DNA of 64,000 nucleotides from NCBI RefSeq assembly GCF_029541745.1, contig NZ_CP089746.1, forward strand, positions 558,001 to 622,000, read 5' to 3'. The DNA comes from Streptomyces sp. LX-29 (lineage in GTDB: Bacteria; Actinomycetota; Actinomycetes; Streptomycetales; Streptomycetaceae). Below, one piece after another: positions 33,499 to 43,619 of the stretch. The notes below the pieces were generated by a model that was not told the origin of the DNA, searched no databases, and was given only the letters and a program-made list of their open reading frames with translations. A program made the position numbers and the translations under genes. How positions within the stretch are numbered: the first letter of the stretch is position 1; the number at the start of each line of letters is the position of its first letter.

Positions 33499-34653
33499 TC
33501 AGCCCTCCTGGTCGGAGCGCGGGGTTTCCCCTTCCGGGTCCCCTCCCGGGTCCCCTTCCGGGCCGGCTGGGCCGTCGGCGCACCGGGTGATCGCCAGAAC
33601 GGCCATGTCGTCGTCGCGCGGCCCGCCGGTCCAGTGCTCCACGTCGCTCACCAGGGTCTCGATCAGCTCCTCCGGCCGCTGGAACGGGCCCCGGCCGGAG
33701 AGCCGGGACGGCGGATCGTAGAAGGTCCCGGTGCGGTCACGGGCCTCCGTCACGCCGTCGGTGACCAGGAGGAGCGTGGCCTCGGCCGGGAACGGCCAGG
33801 TCTGCGGGGCCGCCTGCGGCACGCCCAGGACACTCATGCCCAGCGGAAGGCCCGGCTCGCGCGGCTCCAGGGTCGTCAGGGCACGCCCCGCCAGGAGATA
33901 GGGCGCGGGATGGCCGCAGTTCAGCAGGGACACCCGATCGGCGCCGGCTGGGATCTCACCGAGCAGCGCCGTGACGAAGCCCTCCATCTGGATGAGGCGC
34001 TCGCTCCGTGCCGCCTCCCGTACCAGTGCGCGCTCCAGGTGTTCGGCCAGCACCGTCAGGTCGGGCGCCCGCTCCGCGGCCTCGCGGAAGGTGCCGAGCA
34101 GCACCGAGACCACGCTGACCGCCCCCAGGCCCTTGCCCCGCACGTCCGCGATCATCAACCGGGTGCCGTACGGCGTGTCGTGCACGGCGTACGCGTCGCC
34201 ACCGATCAACGCCTCGATCTGCGCGGCCTTGTAGACGGCCGCGACGGCCAGCGGGCCGACCCGCGCCGGCGGCACCGGCAGCAGCGCCCGCTGAGCGGCC
34301 TCCGCGACGGAGCGCACCACCTCCAGGCGGCGCCCATAGCGGGCGATCACCCGGTTCACCCCGATGCCCACGAGTGCGGTGAACACCGCGTTGGCCAGGG
34401 TGAGCGTGCCGACGATGTGGCCGACGTAGCCGTCCTTGACCGCCAGGGCCAGCTCGATGACGACGACGGCGACCCCCGTCAGGATCGTGTGCCGGAGCGA
34501 GAACAGCGCCCCCGCCAGCACCACGGCGGCGGCCAGCATCGGGTCGCCCCAGTACTCGCGCGGCGACAGCGCGTTCCAGACGGTCCCGCACACGATCAGC
34601 GCGGCGGGCGCGAACGAGACGTACCGGGGCCACCGCGTGACGAGTGGATCCAT
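33499..34653 (-). CDS. Membrane-anchored PP2C-type serine phosphatase (SpoIIE/RsbU family)
   Basis: A 384-residue protein with an N-terminal membrane domain of four to five helices (residues ~10-100) and a C-terminal SpoIIE-type phosphatase (~135-365). Metal-binding landmarks are ALIGGDAYAVHDTPYGTRLM, IADVRGKGLGAV, LLVTDGVTEARDRTG and GGPRDDDMAVLAI. Relatives dephosphorylate anti-anti-sigma factors. No sensor domain such as PAS or GAF is seen; the membrane part may be the sensor. The start is the ATG at 34653; a GTG at 34659 is equally possible. The tail after residue 365 is low complexity. Confidence 0.9.
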   Translation of the reverse strand: MDPLVTRWPRYVSFAPAALIVCGTVWNALSPREYWGDPMLAAAVVLAGALFSLRHTILTGVAVVVIELALAVKDGYVGHIVGTLTLANAVFTALVGIGVNRVIARYGRRLEVVRSVAEAAQRALLPVPPARVGPLAVAAVYKAAQIEALIGGDAYAVHDTPYGTRLMIADVRGKGLGAVSVVSVLLGTFREAAERAPDLTVLAEHLERALVREAARSERLIQMEGFVTALLGEIPAGADRVSLLNCGHPAPYLLAGRALTTLEPREPGLPLGMSVLGVPQAAPQTWPFPAEATLLLVTDGVTEARDRTGTFYDPPSRLSGRGPFQRPEELIETLVSDVEHWTGGPRDDDMAVLAITRCADGPAGPEGDPGGDPEGETPRSDQEG

Positions 34654-34820
34654 CCGCACCCCGCTCTACCGTGTGGGCCGTCGCCTGCGGCCGATGTCGA
34701 AATCCGCCGAACAGTGATCATATGCACCCATGCCGGGGAGCTCGGGGAGTGCATCGCCCGACCCTGACATCCGCTCCGAACGGCGCCGGTTTCCACGAAA
34801 CACCAGTGCCATCAGCGATC

Positions 34821-34842
34821 TAGCTTGCTAGGATGCTAGCAT
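34821..34842 (+). promoter_or_regulatory. Operator-like GCTAG repeats overlapping a probable promoter
   Basis: TAGCTTGCTAGGATGCTAGC plus AT contains two overlapping palindromes and direct GCTAGGAT/GCTAGCAT repeats. It ends 6 bp before the start codon of a ribbon-helix-helix gene that has no Shine-Dalgarno site. TAGCAT could be a -10 for a leaderless transcript, and the repeats fit RHH autoregulation. Confidence 0.55.
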
Positions 34843-34848
34843 CGCCTC

Positions 34849-35028
34849 ATGGGCGATGAGGAAGTCAAACAGTTCAACGTGTACCTGCCGATCGGGCTGA
34901 TCAAGCAGGTCAAGTACCGCGCCATCGAGTCGGGCATGTCGTTGTCGGCGTTGGTCGCCGAAGCACTGCGGGCCTACCTCGACGACGCCCATGGCGAAGA
35001 GCAGCAGTCGACCGAGAAGGAGAACTGA
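34849..35028 (+). CDS. Small ribbon-helix-helix (CopG-like) protein
   Basis: A 59-residue protein. The N-terminal strand [20 protein letters not shown] is followed by helices with [18 protein letters not shown], the typical RHH fold used for DNA binding by antitoxins and small regulators. The ATG at 34849 has no ribosome site, suggesting leaderless translation from the promoter directly upstream. The next gene (VOC protein) begins 1 bp after the stop, so the two are coupled. There is no toxin-like neighbour; instead it is linked to a VOC protein and a methyltransferase, so an autoregulator of this small operon is the better reading. Confidence 0.8.
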   Translation: MGDEEVKQFNVYLPIGLIKQVKYRAIESGMSLSALVAEALRAYLDDAHGEEQQSTEKEN

Positions 35029-35029
35029 C

Positions 35030-35374
35030 ATGGCAACCGAGGGGCTCGAGGCCGTATTCCTGACCACCCACAACTGGGGCAAGGCGGCGAAGTTCTTCCA
35101 GACGCTGGGCTACGAGTTGGAGTTCTCGACCGACCACAACTCCGGCCAGCTCCGCAACGGCGACGGGCCGTACATCTTCATCGCCGAGGTCCCCGAGGAC
35201 CAGGAGCCCGAGACGCGGCTCGTACTGAAGGTGCCGGACGCGGAGGCGTTCCGTCCCGACCCGGCCGTCGAGGTCGTCACGCCGTTCGAGGACACCCATT
35301 ACGGGACCAGGGAGATGACCGTCCGCGACCCCGACGGGCGACTGTGGAGCCTTCAGTCTCCCGCCGGAAACTGA
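35030..35374 (+). CDS. VOC (glyoxalase/bleomycin-resistance) superfamily protein
   Basis: A 114-residue protein with a paired beta-alpha-beta-beta-beta layout of the VOC fold (AVFLTTHNWGKAAKFFQTLG, FSTDHNSGQL, TVRDPDGRLWSLQSP). The C-terminal segment matches the usual DPDGNxxxL strand. The ATG at 35030 uses AAGGAG within the preceding gene's end. It may bind a metal and a small ligand, but the usual His/Glu set is incomplete, so a ligand-binding or resistance role is as likely as catalysis. It belongs to the RHH-VOC-methyltransferase run. Confidence 0.85.
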   Translation: MATEGLEAVFLTTHNWGKAAKFFQTLGYELEFSTDHNSGQLRNGDGPYIFIAEVPEDQEPETRLVLKVPDAEAFRPDPAVEVVTPFEDTHYGTREMTVRDPDGRLWSLQSPAGN

Positions 35375-35417
35375 CCACGACGCACCAGACGAAACAGACC
35401 ACACAGGGGTAAACACC

Positions 35418-36275
35418 ATGGCACACGAGCAGACCGAGGCGCCGGACAACACCGCGGTGCGGACCGCCCTCTGGCGGGCCACGCACGTTCAGGTCGACTC
35501 ACCGCCGCATGTGCTCGAAGACGAGATCGGCCTGCGGCTGGCGGCTCCCGAGGAGGACTGGCGCCGCCGCCCCGACACGGACCCGCGCACCACCGGGGGA
35601 TTCCGGGCGGCCATCGTGGCCCGCGCCCGCCTCATCGAGGACCTGATCGCCGAGCAGGCGGACCGCGGCGTCACCCAGTACGTCATCCTGGGAGCCGGCC
35701 TGGACACCTTCGCCCAGCGCAGGCCGGAGATCGCCTCCCGGCTCCGGGTCTTCGAGATCGACCAGCCCGGCCCGCAGGCGTGGAAGCGCAGGCGTCTGGT
35801 CGAACTCGGCTACGGCATCCCCGACTGGCTGCACCTGGTGCCGGTCGACTTCGAGGCGAGCGAGGACTGGCTGCAGCAGCTGACCGCCGCCGGCTTCGAC
35901 CCCGACCAGCCGGCGGTCATCGTCTCCACCGGCGTCACCATGTACCTCACCGAGGACGCCACCGCGGCCACCCTGCGCCAGATCGCCGGGTTGGCGCCCG
36001 GCTCGACGCTCGCCATGACCTTCCTGCTGCCGATCGACCTCGTCGACGAGGCGGATCGCCCCGGCCTGCGGGCGAGCGAAGCGGGCGCGCGGGCCTCCGG
36101 AACGCCGTTCATCAGCTTCTACACCCCGCCCGAGATGCTGGCGCTGGCCCGCGAAGCCGGCTTCGACGACGTTCGACACGTGTCGGGGAAGTCGCTCGCC
36201 GACCGCTACTTCGCCGACCGCACCGACGGCCTCCGCCCCTCGAGCGGAGAGGACCTGCTGCTGGCCACCACCTGA
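35418..36275 (+). CDS. Class I SAM methyltransferase, leucine carboxyl methyltransferase-like (PF04072 type)
   Basis: A 285-residue enzyme of the actinobacterial SAM-dependent methyltransferase family related to PPM1/Tcmp. The SAM-binding start is TQYVILGAGLDTFAQRRPE, followed by FEIDQPGPQAWKRRRL, LVPVDFE and IVSTGVTMYLTEDA. It lies 43 bp after the VOC gene and is probably co-transcribed. Members are thought to O-methylate carboxyl or hydroxyl groups, but few substrates are known. Confidence 0.88.
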   Translation: MAHEQTEAPDNTAVRTALWRATHVQVDSPPHVLEDEIGLRLAAPEEDWRRRPDTDPRTTGGFRAAIVARARLIEDLIAEQADRGVTQYVILGAGLDTFAQRRPEIASRLRVFEIDQPGPQAWKRRRLVELGYGIPDWLHLVPVDFEASEDWLQQLTAAGFDPDQPAVIVSTGVTMYLTEDATAATLRQIAGLAPGSTLAMTFLLPIDLVDEADRPGLRASEAGARASGTPFISFYTPPEMLALAREAGFDDVRHVSGKSLADRYFADRTDGLRPSSGEDLLLATT

Positions 36276-36305
36276 TCACAGGGGCGGCGACAGGCGGGCG
36301 CGTTC

Positions 36306-36825
36306 TCAGCCGATGGGCCGATAGAAAGGTCCGTCGGGCGCGAAGTTGCGTGAGCACACCGTGACGTCACGACCCTGGAGATAGGCCAGCATCCAGGTGC
36401 CGAACGTCATGTCGTGTTCCTCGTACGTCCCTTCGTCATGCTCGACGACACCCACGCGCCAGTCCCCACCCTCGGTGGCGGGTATCCGGAAGAACACCGT
36501 CTCACCCGGGGGAACTGCTCCCCCACGGGAGCAGTTCCCCCGGGGCGGATCCCACCGGGTGCGGCGGCGCGAGCTCTTCGGGGACGTGGGCCCAGGCCTC
36601 GATGTCCGCCGTGATGCCGCGTCCGAGGTTGCCGTGCGGGGCGCCCGGATGCCCGAACCACAGCTGGTCGTTGACGACGACGGGCCCGTAGGCGTCCACG
36701 AAGGCGCGGTAGTCCGCGGGGAACCGCACGCCGAGCTCGGACTCCAGCGCGCGCCACGGCGCGGGGTCCGACCAGTGGAACCGGGGATCGCCGAGCAGTG
36801 CGGTGATCTCGGCCAAGGCGGTCAT
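36306..36825 (-). pseudogene. SMI1/KNR4 (SUKH) family gene broken by a frameshift
   Basis: The first part (ATG at 36825 behind GGGGGACGT) reads as a SMI1/KNR4 protein: LESELGVRFPADYRAFVDAY, VVVNDQLWFGHPG, GELLPWGSS. It then stops at 36502. The expected remainder (FFRIPATEGGDW through CSRNFAPDGPFYRPIG) continues in the next frame to 36306. Removing one base from the CCCCCGGG run joins the halves to PGETVFF, so a single +1 insertion explains the break. The site coincides with one arm of a perfect 18-bp inverted repeat. SUKH proteins often serve as immunity proteins to polymorphic toxins. No toxin is nearby. Confidence 0.75.
36505..36544. repeat. Perfect 18-bp inverted repeat at the SMI1/KNR4 frameshift
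   Basis: Arms 36505-36522 (CCCGGGGGAACTGCTCCC) and 36527-36544 are exact complements around the 4-nt loop CCAC. The repeat lies inside coding sequence, and the extra base that breaks the frame is within an arm. Confidence 0.9.
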
Positions 36826-36927
36826 ACGTCCCCCATGATCGTTGGTGTGGTCCGGCGCCGAGGGTACCGGCCGATACGGCATGGACCCCGCCGGCGACGC
36901 CGCACGTGATCACGGCGGCCCGGTGGT

Positions 36928-37326
36928 TCAGTCCCCCGGGACCGCCGCGGGCCGACCCGCCTCCGCCGGTGCGTCCGCGAGGCCGAGGCGGAGGTGCTCG
37001 ACGTGGTGGACGGCCTGGTCGAGCAGTTCCGCGACGTGGTCGTCGTAGAGGGCGTAGATCACCGAGCGGCCCTGGCGGGTGCCGGTGACCAGCCCCAGGT
37101 TGCGCAGCAGCCGCAGTTGGTGGGAGCAGGCGGACTGCTCCATGCCGACCTCGGCGGCCAGCTCGGTGGCGGCGAGGGGACCCTCGCGCAGGCGCGCCAG
37201 GATCAGCAGCCGGGACGGGGTGGACAGGGCCTGGAGGGTGGTGGCGACCTGTTGCGCGGTGTGCGGCGTCAGGCGGGTGCGCGGCGCTGCACTGTCCGCG
37301 GTCCGGGGTTTCGCTCCATGGCCCAT
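36928..37326 (-). CDS. ArsR/SmtB family metal-sensing repressor
   Basis: A 132-residue winged-helix repressor with TTLQALSTPSRLLILARLRE, ATELAAEVGMEQSACSHQLRLLRNLGLV as the recognition helix, and a C-terminal helix with DDHVAELLDQAVHHVEHLRL. The Asp-x-His and His-His-x-x-His residues there resemble the alpha-5 metal site of CzrA/NmtR sensors. It is divergent from a P1B-4 metal ATPase with a palindromic operator between them. It probably represses the exporter until Co, Ni or Zn binds. Confidence 0.92.
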   Translation of the reverse strand: MGHGAKPRTADSAAPRTRLTPHTAQQVATTLQALSTPSRLLILARLREGPLAATELAAEVGMEQSACSHQLRLLRNLGLVTGTRQGRSVIYALYDDHVAELLDQAVHHVEHLRLGLADAPAEAGRPAAVPGD

Positions 37327-37350
37327 GCCGCCATCCTACGGAGCCCCATA

Positions 37351-37368
37351 CATGAATAGATGTTCATG
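37351..37368. promoter_or_regulatory. ArsR-type operator CATGAA-N6-TTCATG
   Basis: CATGAATAGATGTTCATG has 6-bp perfect arms, matching the TGAA-N6-TTCA pattern of CzrA/NmtR-class sites. It lies in the short AT-rich gap between the divergent repressor and the metal ATPase, 25 bp from the repressor start. Confidence 0.75.
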
Positions 37369-37424
37369 CAATCCTGTATGGTGCCGTCGTCGGATCCCGC
37401 CGTGCGCGAAGGGCTGCTCTCACC

Positions 37425-39401
<1,977 letters not shown>

Positions 39402-39481
39402 GCCCCGAGGTCCTTCGCGGCCGACGACGCGGACGCGGGCTCACACCCCGGCCCTCGTCATCAGCTCCACCAGGGGTCGCG

Positions 39482-41170
39482 TCAGGCCCCGGACGCCCGT
39501 TCCGCGCAGCGGCCCGGGCGGGCGTACACGATCACCGTGATGCCGTGTGCCCGTCCGCTGGCGCACTCCTCGTAGTGCGACGCCAGCACCGCGCGCTTGG
39601 CCCGGCCCTCGGCCGTGTCGTCCGTGGACCGGTAGCGGACGTCGCGCAGCACGACGATCCGGTCGGCGGACAGCATCCGGGCGGGCAGGCGCGCGGCGGT
39701 GAACTCGATCCCGTGCAGGGTGCCCGAGGCGGTCGGGGTCTGATCGAGCGCCAGGTCGTTCAGTCCCCGGTAGTGGTCGGGGTGGGACAGCAGCGACTCG
39801 CGGCGGTCGGTCGGCATGAAGAGCACGCCGTCGCCGGGCGCGGCCAGTTCCCGTACGACGCGGGCGGCGCCGGCCGGGTCGTCGAGATGACCCTGAGGGC
39901 TGCGCAGTTGCGACCATGTGGGCAGCAGCGCGGCGAGCACCGCCACGGCCGCGGCGCACGCGCAGACCACGGCCGGCCGGCCGCGTCGCCTCGCGCTACG
40001 GGCCAGCCAGTCGACGCCGGCGCCCAGCGCCAGGGCGAGCCCGAGGTAGGAGTAGACGACGTAACGGTGCGCGTAGAGCGGGTGGACCACCGCCGAGAGC
40101 ATCAGCAGGGCCGACGGCAGGACCAGCAGCGGCAGCGCCACGGTCCACAGTCGGACCGGGCCGCGGCGGGCGGGTCCGGGCGCGGCGGCGCACCCGGCGG
40201 CCACCACCGTCAGCACGGCCAACCGCACCATCTCGAACGGCTCCGCGGGCTTGATCCACGACACCGCGTCGGACTGGTGCTCGCTGATGACCACCAGCGG
40301 GACCAAGGGGACCAGCACACAGCCGGCCGCCACCCCCCACGCCCGCCGGACCGCGCCCGGCACCCGGGCCAGCGACAGCGTGACGCCATGGGCGACGACG
40401 GCCAGCACCGCGAACTCGTGCAGCAGACAGGCGACCACGGCGACCGCCGCGTAACCCGCCCAGGCCCCCTTGTCCCGCCGGTCGACCGCGCGGAGCAACA
40501 GGTACGTGCACCAGGCGACGGTCGCGCACACCAGCGCGTACGACCGCCCCTCCTGCGCGAACTGCTGGGTGGTGGGGATCAGCGGGAAGGCCAGCCCGGC
40601 CGCCAGGCCGACCCCCGGGCCGGCCAGCCGCCGGCCGATCAGCGCGACCGCTCCGGCCGCCGCCGTCATCGCCAGCACCGAGGGCAGCCGCAGTGCCGCA
40701 AGCCCGCCGTCCCAGACCGCGTACACGGCGTGCATCAGCAGGTAGTACAGGCCGTGCACCGCGTCGATGTTCCCCAGCACCTGCCAGATCTCGGCCAGGT
40801 CGCGATGGGCCATCTGATAGGTCGTCGACTCGTCACGTCCCATACTCCCCTGGTGACGGACGCCCCACAGCCCGAGGCCGAGCATCAGCGCCATGGGGGC
40901 CAGGACGACGGCCGCCGTGCGGATCGGCCGGCCCGGTGGGCGCGCGGCCGACCGGAACGGGAGCGGGCCCGGGCTCGCCGCGGCGGGCACGGCCGGCGGC
41001 CCGCCGGTCGTGGTGCGGGCGGCCGTCAGTCGACGGGCCATGACGGCGGCCGTGGCCGTGGACGGGTGGACCCTGTCCTCGCGCGGCGCCCAGCCGCCCC
41101 GGTACTTCCTGCCCAGGCGGGACGCCTCCACGGCCCCCGCCCACTGAGCGTCGCCGCTCAACTCGTTCAC
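39482..41170 (-). CDS. GT-C type membrane glycosyltransferase (ArnT/PMT-like)
   Basis: A 562-residue integral membrane protein with about eleven helices and a C-terminal extracytoplasmic domain. After an ~80-residue polar N-terminus, the first loop contains GSMGRDESTTYQMAHRDLAE, the acidic pair where polyprenyl-phosphate-dependent GT-C enzymes bind metal and sugar donor. HPLYAHRYVVYSYLGLALAL lies in a late helix. The GTG at 41170 follows AGGGGGAACGA. It probably transfers a sugar from a lipid carrier to a surface glycan or protein. A possible small coding region overlaps its start. Confidence 0.85.
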   Translation of the reverse strand: MNELSGDAQWAGAVEASRLGRKYRGGWAPREDRVHPSTATAAVMARRLTAARTTTGGPPAVPAAASPGPLPFRSAARPPGRPIRTAAVVLAPMALMLGLGLWGVRHQGSMGRDESTTYQMAHRDLAEIWQVLGNIDAVHGLYYLLMHAVYAVWDGGLAALRLPSVLAMTAAAGAVALIGRRLAGPGVGLAAGLAFPLIPTTQQFAQEGRSYALVCATVAWCTYLLLRAVDRRDKGAWAGYAAVAVVACLLHEFAVLAVVAHGVTLSLARVPGAVRRAWGVAAGCVLVPLVPLVVISEHQSDAVSWIKPAEPFEMVRLAVLTVVAAGCAAAPGPARRGPVRLWTVALPLLVLPSALLMLSAVVHPLYAHRYVVYSYLGLALALGAGVDWLARSARRRGRPAVVCACAAAVAVLAALLPTWSQLRSPQGHLDDPAGAARVVRELAAPGDGVLFMPTDRRESLLSHPDHYRGLNDLALDQTPTASGTLHGIEFTAARLPARMLSADRIVVLRDVRYRSTDDTAEGRAKRAVLASHYEECASGRAHGITVIVYARPGRCAERASGA

Positions 41171-41316
41171 TCGTTCCCCCTGTGCTGGTCAGGCACCGAC
41201 GTCAGCAGCGCCGCCACGTTCTCTCGGTCGAGCCCGTCCGCGCCGGCCCGGTCCGTCCAGGTCGCGGCATCGGTGAGCCGGCGGCGACCGCCTCCGGCCG
41301 CGCCATCGAGCGCCAC
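41167..41316 (-). CDS. Possible small ORF coupled to the GT-C gene
   Basis: A 49-codon frame from GTG 41316 ends with TGA overlapping the GT-C start codon as GTGA. It reads TDAATWTDRAGADGLDRENV near its end and looks protein-like but has no ribosome site or recognised family. It could be the remains of a longer upstream gene. Confidence 0.25.
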   Translation of the reverse strand: MALDGAAGGGRRRLTDAATWTDRAGADGLDRENVAALLTSVPDQHRGNE

Positions 41317-41701
41317 GCGAAGGCGCCCGGCCCGGGCGGGGCTCAAGCGCCGGTCTGGTCTGCCGGAATGGTCTGAGGATGGGTGGCGTCACCGCCGCGG
41401 CGGTCGTTGCGGTACCCGACCACCACACCCTTTCACTCATTAGATCGCGAATTGATCACGTGAGCGAACGACGTACGGGTCAAGGGGGATGGTGTCGCGT
41501 CAGGCCGGGCCGACCGGGCGGCCGCGGCGAGGTCGGGCCGCCGTGCCGTCGACGCCGGTTCGGCGCCCACACGCACGAAGGACCGACGCCCGCGCGCACG
41601 AAGGACCGACGCCCGCGCATCACACCACCGCCACGCTCACCGAACTCCGCGCGGGGGAAAAGCGGGTGCGTCCTCGCCGACCGGCTCGCAGGCTGGAGCC
41701 C
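41317..41701. other. Intergenic region with a 21-bp direct repeat
   Basis: The divergent promoter region between the GT-C gene and the SGNH hydrolase. It includes an AT-rich stretch (tttcactcattagatcgcgaattgatcac region, 41429-41460). A 21-bp direct repeat begins GCACGAAGGACCGACGCCCG at 41573 and again at 41596. The long frame running through it into the hydrolase gene has no suitable start. Confidence 0.45.
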
Positions 41702-42931
41702 ATGGACTCCCGACACGACGACGCCCCCGACCCACGCGCGGCCGCTCCCCGCACGGAGGGCGGGGCGACGAACTGGATCACCACCGCCATCGAGCCCTGG
41801 ATCCTGCGCGGCGCACTCGACGTGGAGCGCACCGCGCACGGCGTGCTGCCGCACCGGCTGCCGGCAGCGGCCCGCGAACAGGTCCCCGACGCGTCCCTCG
41901 CCATGGCCGAGGCGCAGCCGTCCGGCGTGCGGCTGGCCTTCCGCACCCGGGCGACCGCCGTGGAGCTGGACGCGCTCCCCACGAAGATCGTCTACGCGGG
42001 CGCCCCGGCGCCTCTCGAGGGCGTGTACGACCTGCTCGTCGACGGCCGGCTGGCCGGCCGTTCCGGCATCGCCGGCGGCAACCTCCGCACCGTCGACATG
42101 GCCACCCAGTCCTCGATCGTCCGTCCCGGCCCACCCGGCACCGTCCGGTTCACCGAACTGCCCGCCCGCATGAAGGACATCGAGATCTGGCTGCCGCACA
42201 GGGAGATCACCGAGCTGATCGCCCTGCGCACCGACGCCCCCGTCGAGGCCCTGTCACGCCGCGGCCGCCGGGTCTGGCTGCACCACGGCAGTTCGATCAG
42301 CCACGGCTCCAACGCGGCCGGCCCGACCACCACCTGGCCGGCGATCGCCGCCGTCCGTGGTGGGGTCGACCTGATCAATCTGGGCCTGAACGGCAACGCC
42401 CTGCTCGACCAGTTCACCGCCCGCGCCATGCGGGACACCCCCGCGGACCTGATCAGCGTCAAAATCGGCATCAACCTGGTCAACACCGACCTGATGCGGC
42501 TGCGCGCCTTCGGGCCCGCGGTCGACGGCTTCCTCGACACCCTTCGGGAGGGTCACCCCCGCACGCCGCTGCTGGTCGTCTCCCCGATCCTCTGCCCGCT
42601 CCAGCAGGACACCCCGGGCCCGCTCGCCGTCGACCTCAGCGGTCCGACCCCGCGATTCCGGGCCCTCGGCGATCCGGCGGACCGCGCCGCCGGGCGGCTG
42701 ACGCTCAACGTCATCCGTGCCGAGCTGTCCCGTATCACCGCGCGACGGGCGACCGAGGACCCGCACCTGCACTACCTCGACGGCCGCTCGCTCTACGGGG
42801 AACCGGACCACGCCGAGCTGCCGCTGGCGGACGGTCTCCATCCGGACCCCCTCGGGCATCAGCGCATCGGCGAGCGCTTCGCCCGGTGCGCCTTCGCGGA
42901 CGGCGGCCCCTTCGCCCTCCCAGAGGACTGA
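41702..42931 (+). CDS. SGNH/GDSL-type hydrolase or esterase
   Basis: A 409-residue protein. The N-terminal ~170 residues form a beta-sandwich-like domain. The SGNH domain follows with HHGSSISHGSN carrying the nucleophile Ser (block I), NLGLNGNALLD (block II), KIGINLVN in place of the usual GxND (block III), and DGLHPDPLGHQ with the catalytic Asp and His (block V). The ATG at 41702 follows GGAGCCC. It has no signal peptide. Family members cleave esters of lipids or acetylated sugars. The substrate is unknown. Confidence 0.85.
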   Translation: MDSRHDDAPDPRAAAPRTEGGATNWITTAIEPWILRGALDVERTAHGVLPHRLPAAAREQVPDASLAMAEAQPSGVRLAFRTRATAVELDALPTKIVYAGAPAPLEGVYDLLVDGRLAGRSGIAGGNLRTVDMATQSSIVRPGPPGTVRFTELPARMKDIEIWLPHREITELIALRTDAPVEALSRRGRRVWLHHGSSISHGSNAAGPTTTWPAIAAVRGGVDLINLGLNGNALLDQFTARAMRDTPADLISVKIGINLVNTDLMRLRAFGPAVDGFLDTLREGHPRTPLLVVSPILCPLQQDTPGPLAVDLSGPTPRFRALGDPADRAAGRLTLNVIRAELSRITARRATEDPHLHYLDGRSLYGEPDHAELPLADGLHPDPLGHQRIGERFARCAFADGGPFALPED

Positions 42932-43030
42932 ACGGCCGCCGAGGGGACCGCCCGGCCATCGGTTCGGTACGGCGGACGCGCGCGGCGGCGGAGCCACAGG
43001 GCGGTGCGCGCGGTGCCGGATACTGGAGGC

Positions 43031-43525
43031 ATGAACCGCACCACCTCCGCTCCACCACCGGCCACGGCCTCGTCCGCCTACCCGGTGTCCGACGTCGCCG
43101 CCTATCTGAGCGGGTGGTGGACGGTGGAGCGCGCCGTGGTCGATCTGGCCTCGGGCGCGAGCGGTCGCTTCCACGGCACGGCGGAGTTCCGCCCGTCCGA
43201 CGACGGCTCGTGTGTCCTGCACATCGAGGAGGGCGAGCTGACGTGGGCGGGGACGACGCGCCGGGCGAGCCGGACCCTCCGACTGCTCCCCCGCCCGGAC
43301 GGCACCGCGGAGGTGGCCTTCGCCGACGGTCGGCCCTTCCACGTGCTCGACCTGCGGGGCGGCCACTGGGCCGCCCGGCACCTGTGCTCGGCCGATCGGT
43401 ACGACGGCGACTTCACCGCCGTCTCGCCCGACGAATGGCGTCTGCGCTGGCATGCCGTCGGCCCCTCCAAGAACCAGCGGATGGAGTCCACCTATCGCCG
43501 CCGAGGCCGCGGTGTGCCCGCCTGA
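43031..43525 (+). CDS. DUF6314 family protein
   Basis: A 164-residue protein with a lipocalin-like run of beta strands: YLSGWWTVERAVVDLASGAS, GRFHGTAEF, LHIEEGELTWAG, GRPFHVLDLRGGHWAARHLC and ADRYDGDFTAV. These segments fit the DUF6314 family as I know it. The ATG at 43031 lies just after GGAGGC. The fold suggests binding of a small hydrophobic ligand. It is followed 94 bp later by an epimerase on the same strand, a weak hint of shared transcription. Confidence 0.75.
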   Translation: MNRTTSAPPPATASSAYPVSDVAAYLSGWWTVERAVVDLASGASGRFHGTAEFRPSDDGSCVLHIEEGELTWAGTTRRASRTLRLLPRPDGTAEVAFADGRPFHVLDLRGGHWAARHLCSADRYDGDFTAVSPDEWRLRWHAVGPSKNQRMESTYRRRGRGVPA

Positions 43526-43619
43526 CCGCGCCGCCGACGGGGCTCGCGGTTGCGACGCCCACGGTTCGGTCACAGGGTGGAACGTGTAGCCCCCGACCGA
43601 GGAAAGCGAGGCGACGACC

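Noticed and set aside
34849..35028. Toxin-antitoxin module
   Set aside because: The RHH protein looks antitoxin-like, but the coupled gene is a VOC protein and no toxin fold is present.
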